From Prevotella communis (GTDB lineage: Bacteria; Bacteroidota; Bacteroidia; Bacteroidales; Bacteroidaceae): 64,000 bases of DNA. The notes under the pieces were generated by a model. It had not been told where the DNA came from. It did not search any database and saw only the letters and a program-made list of their open reading frames with translations. Numbering within the stretch: position 1 is the first letter of the stretch; every line of letters begins with the position of its first letter. Below, piece after piece: positions 1 through 6,363 of the stretch. The stretch spans positions 1,984,001 through 2,048,000 of the forward strand of contig NZ_CP091792.1 in assembly GCF_022024115.1 (NCBI RefSeq). The letters run 5' to 3'. Position numbers and translations under genes: made by a program.

Positions 1-519
1 GGCCTCCTTGTAGTCCAGGATCTGGTTGCCCGTGCCGCCAAACGCAGCAGGGAGATAGGCACTCAGGTTGTGCGTGGTATTCTGCGTAGCCTCAAAGTCA
101 TCGCGTTCTTTGCTGCGTGTGTAGCTGGGACTGGCCGCAACGAAAGTACCCGTGAGATGGTTCTGCATCTGAGCCACGAAATGGCCATCGTGCAGGGGTG
201 CCACAGTCTCATCGAGCAGTTTGCGGAGCTCCTCGTCCGTGACGTCGTTACGCTGGTCGAGGGCCTCGTATTTAGGCAGGTACTCATCGTAGACGGCATC
301 CCAGTCAACCCCCTGGCTACGCTCATAGTCCCAGATGCCATAGTTCTGGTCGAGGGCTTTCCATAGCACCTTGAACTTACCGGCAAAACTCTTTCGTGCC
401 TTTTCAAATGCCAGTCCGTCGTTGAAGGCATAATTCTGCAGGGCGTCGCTCTCTTCGCGACAGCTGGTGACCATCACCAGCAGGAGCATAGCTCCTAAAA
501 TCATTATCTTGTTTTTCAT
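1..519 (-). CDS. S41-family peptidase lipoprotein, N-terminal part (runs off window)
   Basis: Open to the window edge on the minus strand for 173 codons from an ATG at 519, so the 3' part lies outside. The first 20 residues form a lipoprotein signal ending in VTSC, followed by acidic residues (REESD), which suggests a surface lipoprotein. Residues of about 45-120 (start FKVLWKALDQNYGIWDYE, later DWDAVYDEY and LHDGHFVAQM) match the helical N-terminal domain of tricorn/C-terminal-processing proteases of family S41. The PDZ and serine protease parts are not in view, so activity cannot be judged. It is the last visible gene of the unit that also holds the C10 protease and the barrel protein; only about 56 bp separate it from the latter. 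Confidence 0.75.
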   Translation of the reverse strand, partial: MKNKIMILGAMLLLVMVTSCREESDALQNYAFNDGLAFEKARKSFAGKFKVLWKALDQNYGIWDYERSQGVDWDAVYDEYLPKYEALDQRNDVTDEELRKLLDETVAPLHDGHFVAQMQNHLTGTFVAASPSYTRSKERDDFEATQNTTHNLSAYLPAAFGGTGNQILDYKEA

Positions 520-540
520 ATTGTAATTCATAATTGCGGA

Positions 541-569
541 AGCAAATTTTTCACTTTTCACTTTTCACT
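541..569. repeat. partial copy of AGCAAATTTTTC/CTTTTCACT repeat
   Basis: AGCAAATTTTTC followed by three CTTTTCACT-like units, in the gap between the barrel protein and the S41 gene. The same string forms one arm of the large hairpin at 63066-63120. Confidence 0.5.
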
Positions 570-575
570 ATTCCC

Positions 576-1232
576 TTAAAAGTAGTACATCACTCCTGCT
601 TGCAGTCCCAGCGTGGAGTGGTAGCGCTTGTCCTTGAGGTGAGGCTGCTCCTTGCGGAAGCTGGTGGTGCTGTAGTAGTAGCGGGCCTCAACCTGGGCAC
701 CCCAGTGACGGGCAAAATGGTACTCCAGTCCCAGGCCACCCACGAAGCCGCAGTCCCAGCGCTGGTCGCGGTCGTTGTCGAAGTCCACATCCTCATCAAA
801 GTCGTAGGTATAGTCAGACACATTATTAAAATCCGTACCTTTGCGATGGCTGTTGAGCCAGTAGCCGCCATACACACCCACGTTGCAGAAGCCACGGAGC
901 TTCTCGCCGCCGAAGCCAAACGATGCCATGACGGGCATCAGGAGATAGTTGTTAGTGTACTTGTAGTCCTGCTGGTCGTAAACCACACGCGTCTGACGAT
1001 AGTTTTTCTGCGTCCAGTCCAGTTCGGCACGCACACCCAGCCAGTCGTTGAAGTCGTACTGTCCCATCAGACCGAAGTTCACGCCACTGCGGTCCTTATA
1101 CACAAGGTCGGTCATGTACTGTTTGTCAATGGTAGGATGGTTGTAGGACATTCCTACGTTGGCACCCACACGCCACTGGGCAAAGGCCAGCGAAGGCAGC
1201 ATCAGTGCCAGAAAAATAATGGTTCTTTTCAT
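576..1232 (-). CDS. outer-membrane beta-barrel protein (PorT/OMP_b-brl type)
   Basis: 218 residues from the ATG at 1232 (MKRTIIFLALMLPSLAFAQ, a typical Sec signal cleaved after AFAQ). A start nine codons upstream is possible but would put a charged tail before the signal. The body alternates hydrophobic and polar residues with many aromatics, and it ends GLQAGVMYYF; a terminal Phe is the usual barrel-assembly signal. This matches the Bacteroidota outer-membrane barrel group of about 200 residues, whose roles vary, so no specific function is assigned. Before the IS insertion it would have lain about 39 bp behind the C10 protease stop codon, in one transcription unit. Confidence 0.7.
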   Translation of the reverse strand: MKRTIIFLALMLPSLAFAQWRVGANVGMSYNHPTIDKQYMTDLVYKDRSGVNFGLMGQYDFNDWLGVRAELDWTQKNYRQTRVVYDQQDYKYTNNYLLMPVMASFGFGGEKLRGFCNVGVYGGYWLNSHRKGTDFNNVSDYTYDFDEDVDFDNDRDQRWDCGFVGGLGLEYHFARHWGAQVEARYYYSTTSFRKEQPHLKDKRYHSTLGLQAGVMYYF

Positions 1233-1261
1233 CGGGTTTAAATTTTTTATTGATTGCATAA

Positions 1262-1268
1262 ATTCTTA
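1262..1268. repeat. 7-bp target-site duplication, left copy
   Basis: ATTCTTA directly abuts the left inverted repeat of the insertion sequence; the identical ATTCTTA at 2868-2874 abuts the right one. Confidence 0.8.
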
Positions 1269-2867
1269 CTAAAGTTTCGCAAGTGATGGCGCACCTGCAT
1301 AATTTAACATAAAATAGGAATAAAAATGGCTTCGAAGTTTGCTCAACTCACTGAAAATGAGTAACTTTATAGTCGCCAAACAATAAAGTTCAAACTTAGA
1401 AGCCGTGAGCAAAGGTACAACAATTATTTCAGATTTGAGAAGCTTTTTCTCAGAAAATGAGAATAACCGTGCAATTAATGCGATTATGAGAGTGATGGAG
1501 TGCATAAACATACGTCCGGAGCAGATAGGGCCAGAGAAGAAAGAGAACTGCAAGTTCACGAACGTGCAGGTCCTTAATCTTTTGATGCTGTTCCCTTTCT
1601 TCGTCGTCAGGAATGCATACCGGTACTCTGGCTCTTCATTAAGCCGCTTGTTCTGTTGTGAGAAGGACATGTTCTATCGTTTTATGAATGATGGTGATAT
1701 CAAGTGGCGCAAACTGCTGTATGCGATGAACCTCCAGCTGCTGCGTAAGATCAGCCGTAGCACCGAGGCTGAGCATGACAAGCCTGTCTGCCTGATTATC
1801 GATGACACAGACGCTCCAAAGAGTGGTCGCAAGAGTGAACTTATCGGCAAGGTTTTCTCTCATATCCAACATAAGAGCATCCTCGGCTACAAATGTCTGA
1901 CGCTGCTTCTGTGCGATGGCATGAGCCAATTGTTTCTCGATTTCTCGCTTCATGGTGAAGAAGGCAGTAATCCTGACAAGAAGCAAGGGTTGACGGACAA
2001 GCAACGCAGTGAGCGTTTCTCTGCCGACTATACGGGGCAATGTGTTGAGGAGCGCATAAAAGAATACACCATGAAGAAGACTGACAAGGCAATCGAGATG
2101 GTGAAGTACGCTATCAAGCGTGGAATACGTTTCGACTATCTGCTGGTTGACAGTTGGTTTACCAGTGCAGACTTCGTTCGCCTGATTACCAGCCGCCACA
2201 TCAAGTGTCATTTGATTGGTATGATAAAGATTGGAAAAACCAAATACCACACCCAGTGGGGTGATTTGACTGCTAAGCAGATTATCAAGAAGCTCCAGAA
2301 GCAGGGTCTCACCAAACATAACAGGACACTCAGATGTACCTACTGCACCATCGATGTGAAGTTTGCAGGTACCACCGTGCGTTTGTTCTTCTCGAAACGA
2401 GGCAGGAATGGGCTTTGGAATGGATTGCTCACTACGGACCTCTCGCTTAGTTTTCTCAAAGCATACAGGACGTACGCTATCCGCTGGACTACCGAGGTGG
2501 CTTATCACGACCAGAAGCAACTGCTCGACTTCGGCAGATGTCAGAGCGTACACTTCTCTGCACAGATTGCCAGCTTTACGCTGATCATGATGCAGTACAA
2601 CATACTTTGCACGGTGAAGCGGTTTGAAGCCTACGAAACCGTCGGGGCGCTCTTCCGTGATACCACTGGCAACACTCTCGAGCTGTCCGCTTCGGACAGG
2701 ATATGGGAACTTATATTGGACACCATCCTGGAAATCGCAGAGATGATCTCTGCCGATGCCAGTGAACTGCTTTCTGCGGTTATTGATGCCAATCCTAAGT
2801 TCCATAAGCTATATCAAATGTATAAATTAGTCGCTTGATGAATGAATATTCACTTGCGAAAGTTCAG
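1269..2867 (+). mobile_element. IS4-family insertion sequence, 1599 bp
   Basis: Bounded by imperfect inverted repeats at 1269-1286 (CTAAAGTTTCGCAAGTGA) and 2850-2867 (reads CTGAACTTTCGCAAGTGA on the minus strand; 16 of 18 match). A 7-bp direct repeat ATTCTTA flanks it. It contains one intact transposase gene. The intact ends and perfect target duplication point to a fairly recent insertion. It lies between the C10 protease and barrel protein genes and reads opposite to them. Confidence 0.9.
1405..2838 (+). CDS. IS4-family DDE transposase
   Basis: 477 residues, apparently full length. The start is GTG at 1405; a stop lies in frame just upstream (1384) and the next Met is 28 residues in. Three catalytic landmarks are visible: IDDTD (first Asp, near residue 133), LLVDSWF (second Asp, near residue 249) and YAIRWTTEVAYHDQK, which fits the IS4-family Y-(2)-R-(3)-E-(6)-K signature exactly and supplies the catalytic Glu. 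No frameshift or internal stop is seen, so the element could be active. A 7-bp duplication occurs in some IS4 subgroups; I cannot name the subgroup without a database comparison. Confidence 0.93.
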   Translation: MSKGTTIISDLRSFFSENENNRAINAIMRVMECINIRPEQIGPEKKENCKFTNVQVLNLLMLFPFFVVRNAYRYSGSSLSRLFCCEKDMFYRFMNDGDIKWRKLLYAMNLQLLRKISRSTEAEHDKPVCLIIDDTDAPKSGRKSELIGKVFSHIQHKSILGYKCLTLLLCDGMSQLFLDFSLHGEEGSNPDKKQGLTDKQRSERFSADYTGQCVEERIKEYTMKKTDKAIEMVKYAIKRGIRFDYLLVDSWFTSADFVRLITSRHIKCHLIGMIKIGKTKYHTQWGDLTAKQIIKKLQKQGLTKHNRTLRCTYCTIDVKFAGTTVRLFFSKRGRNGLWNGLLTTDLSLSFLKAYRTYAIRWTTEVAYHDQKQLLDFGRCQSVHFSAQIASFTLIMMQYNILCTVKRFEAYETVGALFRDTTGNTLELSASDRIWELILDTILEIAEMISADASELLSAVIDANPKFHKLYQMYKLVA

Positions 2868-2874
2868 ATTCTTA
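2868..2874. repeat. 7-bp target-site duplication, right copy
   Basis: ATTCTTA, identical to 1262-1268, next to the right inverted repeat and three bases before the C10 protease stop codon. Confidence 0.8.
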
Positions 2875-2877
2875 TTT

Positions 2878-5373
2878 TTAACGGACGAATATCTTCTTAT
2901 TACCCTGGATATAGAGACCGCGGCGGGTGGGTTTACCGCTGAGCAGACGTCCCTGAAGGTCGAACACGGGGCCTGCGGCATCCTCGCTCTTCACGTCCTC
3001 AATGCTGGTAGGATCGTCGATGGTGAAGCGGTGAACTTTGGCACAGCAATAGCTGACCAGCTCATTGTTCAACACTTCGGCGAGGTAGGAGTCGTAGTAG
3101 TAGTCACCTGGCTGGTCTACCTCAACAGGCATCTGGTAGGTGAAGGTATAGTCGCCAGTGCCGATGTTGTCTGGCAGGGCGGCGAGGTATTCGTAGAGGC
3201 CATCGGTTACTCTGTCGAACTTCACTTGTTTGTCATTGAGAAAGTGGCGTACACACAAGCGCAGATTCGGTGACGGAATCCAGTGCGGCATCTTCACACC
3301 AGTGCGGTCGGCCAGCTCCACGTTCCAGTACCACTGGCCGTTCTCCTTCGAGAGATAGCTCTTGTTCTCCAAATAGGGGAAGTAGTTGGCCAGCGTGTCA
3401 TTGTTGAGTGTGAGCGGCAGTTCGCCGATGTAATGGTTATCGGTGTAAGCACAGAGGGCCACCATGCCGCCGTATTCGGGAACGAAGCTAAAGGTGACGT
3501 CAGCCTCGCCATTGGCCGGGATATAGGCGCCGCATATCATCTTCTCACCCCTTGCGAGAACGGGAGCGGTGCCATACTCCTCTGGATTAATGCGGCCGAG
3601 GTAGACAGGTTCAAGATAGAGGTTGCCGATGTAGTCCGATGCCTCGTTGTTATGGACGCGGATGGTGAGGTCGCTGCGCTCACCCAGTCGGCCGGTGCCC
3701 TTGGTGATGTCTGCATCAGTGGGGTGCAAATCATAGTTCTGCTCATTCAGGTACATAAGGAAGCGGCCATCCTTGTCGCAGCCTGCTATCATGCTATAAT
3801 CTGTCGGGGGGATCAGCTGCCACTGTTCGCCAGGATGGCGGAAGCGCAGCATGGGATGGAGGATTATGCCCTGCCCGGGGGCAAACATTGTAGAGTCAAT
3901 TTCCACCATGAAGTAGTTGTAGTCTTCAACCATATATGAGTAAACGATGCTGTCGTTCGGATCGGCCATGAACAAGGGGTGGAGATTGCCTTCGGAGTCG
4001 ATGGCACCTAAAGCGTGGTCGGCCACCTCGTTGTAGGTCTTATCGAATGTATAGTAAAACACTGCGATGTTATTCTTGAGAAGACGGATTGGCGTAATCT
4101 GATAATAGCTGCTACCGAAATCGTGGTGCAGCAAAGGCTGCTGCTCCATGTGCGGGTCGGTATAGATGACGGCGCCTTCACCGATACAGAATCCTATGCC
4201 GCTGCTGCCGCTGCCCGCACTGGTGTTGTTGTAGGGATTGAGCACGGCAAGCGAAAAATAGCCATCATCATGGCCACCCCATCCCCAGTTGATGTGGAAC
4301 AGTCCATTGCCGTCGTAGCCGTCGCACACGAAGGAATGGCCGCCCAAATCGCTTGCGCCGCAATAGACCATCGGACGCCCTGCGGCCAACTCGCTGTAGA
4401 TAATTTCCTCCCATTCATCAATACTAGGGAAGCGCGCGTGGCTGATGTATTGGGGCGTGTTATAGTCGAAGTAATTGAAAAGTGCCTTTGCAACATCACT
4501 GGTATATGCACCAGAGCCGTCAGGACTGTACATCATCTCGATAGACTGTCCGCAGTAGCGCATCAGCGTGGCCACAGCCTTGCGCTGTTCGTCAGTGCCC
4601 AACTGGTCGTACTGCTGGGTCTCTTCGTTCCACACCCGGTAATCGTTGAGCATCAGGTCCCATCTGAACGTTGTTGGCGACAAGGCATCGAGATGCCACG
4701 TGTATTTTTGTTTGTTATATTTAATAACATAGTTGTAGTCTGGCAGTCCGTCGGGCACCGCATTGGGCCACTGCCAGTAGTTCATGACCTGCGCCATGGC
4801 AGTAGCCACACAGCCCGTGTAGCACTGCTTGCCGCGCAGACTCAAATCCGGTCCCTGGTAGGTAGGCACCTGGTCCCAATAGGGGGCTGTCTGATCCCAG
4901 TGGGTCTTGATGAGAGGCTCCACGGCAGAACGGCTGGCACGTCTGTTGACCTGCTCTCCATCCGCCTTACGCATCTCACCGTCCTTAAAGTCCATGCGGT
5001 GGCCCAGTGTGGCGATAGTCTCGTCATATTGTTTCAGCCATGAGCGCATGTTCTCAGGCATCTGATCCCAGTCGATGGTGCCAGTGGTACTGTAGCCCAA
5101 AACGGGCAGGGTGCGACTGTCGGCCGAGGCGATGACGTAGCCCCCACCCTCCATATTGAAGGCATAGATTTTCCTGGCCTCGGTTTTAGCAGGCGTAAAC
5201 TTCTTCTTTCCCTTGAGGGCGGGTGCAGCCATCCGTCGGGCGTTGGCCGACGACTTATTGCTGTTGATGTACTGCAGGGCGCGCTCCATGGCTTCCTGCT
5301 CTGTCAACTGTTGGGCGTAGATTGTCACCCAGCAGAAAAAGACGGCAAATAGCGTCAATAGAATCTTTTTCAT
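2878..5373 (-). CDS. C10-family cysteine protease (streptopain-like), secreted
   Basis: 831 residues from the ATG at 5373 (MKKILLTLFAVFFCWVTIYAQ, a Sec signal); an ATG 21 bp upstream is the alternative. After a propeptide-like region (about 20-150) comes the C10 catalytic domain: TGCVATAMAQ carries the nucleophile (Cys188) and GGHSFVCDGYDGNGLFHINWG the His (His346), matching SpeB almost word for word. About 450 residues of beta-rich sequence follow. The end (VFDLQGRLLSGKPTRRGLYI, then a Lys/Arg-rich tail) looks like the C-terminal sorting domain of type IX secretion cargo. Family members cleave host or competitor proteins; that role is inferred. An IS element now sits right behind its stop codon. 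Confidence 0.92.
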   Translation of the reverse strand: MKKILLTLFAVFFCWVTIYAQQLTEQEAMERALQYINSNKSSANARRMAAPALKGKKKFTPAKTEARKIYAFNMEGGGYVIASADSRTLPVLGYSTTGTIDWDQMPENMRSWLKQYDETIATLGHRMDFKDGEMRKADGEQVNRRASRSAVEPLIKTHWDQTAPYWDQVPTYQGPDLSLRGKQCYTGCVATAMAQVMNYWQWPNAVPDGLPDYNYVIKYNKQKYTWHLDALSPTTFRWDLMLNDYRVWNEETQQYDQLGTDEQRKAVATLMRYCGQSIEMMYSPDGSGAYTSDVAKALFNYFDYNTPQYISHARFPSIDEWEEIIYSELAAGRPMVYCGASDLGGHSFVCDGYDGNGLFHINWGWGGHDDGYFSLAVLNPYNNTSAGSGSSGIGFCIGEGAVIYTDPHMEQQPLLHHDFGSSYYQITPIRLLKNNIAVFYYTFDKTYNEVADHALGAIDSEGNLHPLFMADPNDSIVYSYMVEDYNYFMVEIDSTMFAPGQGIILHPMLRFRHPGEQWQLIPPTDYSMIAGCDKDGRFLMYLNEQNYDLHPTDADITKGTGRLGERSDLTIRVHNNEASDYIGNLYLEPVYLGRINPEEYGTAPVLARGEKMICGAYIPANGEADVTFSFVPEYGGMVALCAYTDNHYIGELPLTLNNDTLANYFPYLENKSYLSKENGQWYWNVELADRTGVKMPHWIPSPNLRLCVRHFLNDKQVKFDRVTDGLYEYLAALPDNIGTGDYTFTYQMPVEVDQPGDYYYDSYLAEVLNNELVSYCCAKVHRFTIDDPTSIEDVKSEDAAGPVFDLQGRLLSGKPTRRGLYIQGNKKIFVR

Positions 5374-5406
5374 TTTTAATAACTTTATAGACATTGGTTG
5401 ATGTTG

Positions 5407-6018
5407 TTACTTTACAAGATGGTTCAGGTCGTTCTGGTCGAACGGCTGGAAACTGATGGCCCAGCTGCCACCGTCCTTCTTCCAAGAGGATACCTGCACC
5501 TCGATGGCCTCGTCGGCAGAGAGAAACATATAGGTGATGTCGGCGTTGAAGTCGTCGAAGCGGATCTCGCCCTTGTTCACAAAACCGTGACGTTCCAACT
5601 CGGCCATGACTGGTTCTAACGGCATAGGAAAGAAGAAGTCGTATGAAACAAGACTGAGACTGGTTCCGTCGATATTGGCAAAATAGAAGCCCAACTTGCG
5701 GTTGCCCTTGGTATACTCCTTTGAGTAGTAACGGTCAACCTCTTCCTGATCGAAAGGCTCCAAGTCCGTGGTCTCCCACTCGACAAAATCGGTATAAGTC
5801 TCCTTGAGATAATTCTCTACGCCATCTATCGACGAGCCAAAGGCCAGGTAAGGCTTAATGACGATTGAGTCAAGGTTAATCACTAAGACCGCAGAGTCAG
5901 CAGGAACCTCCCCCGTTGCAATGTTGTCTTTGTTGCCGCAGGCAGTGAATACGGTTGTTGTCATCCAGCAGCAAAGGGCGGCTGCTATCGCCATTCGGAA
6001 GTTGCTTAGATACTTCAT
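5407..6018 (-). CDS. putative lipoprotein of unknown function
   Basis: 203 residues with a lipoprotein signal ending FTAC (Cys27) followed by GNKDN. I do not recognise a family. The rest is soluble, acidic and mixed alpha/beta, with no repeats or further membrane segments. It lies 33 bp upstream of the C10 protease and downstream of the 55-aa membrane protein, in one unit. Many C10 proteases are encoded next to a small inhibitor or chaperone, so a role in holding the protease zymogen inactive is possible, but nothing in the sequence shows it. Confidence 0.7.
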   Translation of the reverse strand: MKYLSNFRMAIAAALCCWMTTTVFTACGNKDNIATGEVPADSAVLVINLDSIVIKPYLAFGSSIDGVENYLKETYTDFVEWETTDLEPFDQEEVDRYYSKEYTKGNRKLGFYFANIDGTSLSLVSYDFFFPMPLEPVMAELERHGFVNKGEIRFDDFNADITYMFLSADEAIEVQVSSWKKDGGSWAISFQPFDQNDLNHLVK

Positions 6019-6051
6019 AATTACAGGTTTATTTACTTGTTTATCATTTAG

Positions 6052-6219
6052 TTATCTTACTATTCTTTTCATAAATATCTTTTCATACTTTTTTCTTGAA
6101 TTAATGATGTCACCAATACGCCAACGTTGGTATATAATCATGGTCACAAGCACCAGCACCACCACGATGAAGGAGGCGACAAAGGCAACTGGAAAAATAA
6201 GTGATATATCCATATGCAT
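6052..6219 (-). CDS. 55-aa single-pass membrane protein (copy A of the leader gene)
   Basis: Starts at ATG 6219 (ATG 6213 is possible) and reads MHMDISLIFPVAFVAS, then a Val/Leu/Ile-rich membrane helix, YQRWRIGD, and a short basic tail. The first 37 codons align with the 62-aa gene at 16706-16894, and so does the DNA upstream; the tails differ completely. It is the first gene after a strong promoter and precedes the lipoprotein/C10 protease unit. No known family is recognised. The cytoplasmic basic tail and position suggest a small regulatory or assembly partner, which is inference only. Confidence 0.7.
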   Translation of the reverse strand: MHMDISLIFPVAFVASFIVVVLVLVTMIIYQRWRIGDIINSRKKYEKIFMKRIVR

Positions 6220-6239
6220 TGTTTGTTTGATTTCGGTTG

Positions 6240-6247
6240 CAAAATTA
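6240..6247 (-). promoter_or_regulatory. Bacteroidota -7 box TAATTTTG
   Basis: Reads TAATTTTG on the minus strand, 20 bp before the ATG of the 55-aa gene; a TTG lies 16 bp upstream as a -33 candidate. The same arrangement is at 16915-16922. Confidence 0.7.
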
Positions 6248-6267
6248 GACTGTCTTCAGAAAACAAT

Positions 6268-6295
6268 AGTCCCACGGTGGGAAAAATAAGTCTCA
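6268..6295 (-). promoter_or_regulatory. two direct repeats TG(A/G)GACT, 21 bp apart: candidate activator site
   Basis: On the minus strand TGAGACT (6289-6295) and TGGGACT (6268-6274) are exactly 21 bp apart, two helical turns, with the second just upstream of the -33 TTG. AraC-type activators commonly bind such paired direct repeats. The same pair with the same spacing is in the second module. The link to the nearby AraC-type genes is inferred. Confidence 0.5.
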
Positions 6296-6302
6296 AAACG
6301 GG

Positions 6303-6334
6303 AAAAAGTAAGCCTGACAGAGCTGCCAGGCTTA
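6303..6334 (-). terminator. intrinsic terminator of the C13/lipoprotein operon
   Basis: Minus strand: AAGCCTG, 10-nt loop, CAGGCTT, then ACTTTTT, about 30 bp after the stop of the C13 fusion gene. Confidence 0.75.
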
Positions 6335-6363
6335 AAAATATCGATGAAATGGGTGATTTTTCT

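Larger units (their letters stand above)
6200..6345. repeat. promoter-leader module, copy A
   Basis: Roughly 145 bp, about 90% identical by eye to 16880-17037. It covers the start of the small membrane gene, the -7 box, two direct repeats and the terminator of the preceding gene. Confidence 0.85.

Noticed and set aside
2850..2867. Longer target duplication (8 bp or more) for the IS
   Set aside because: The base next to the 7-bp repeat differs on the two sides (A at 1261, G at 2867).
4015..5043. Plus-strand frame of 342 codons antisense to the C10 protease
   Set aside because: The opposite strand encodes clear Cys and His catalytic motifs; this one has none and no start context.
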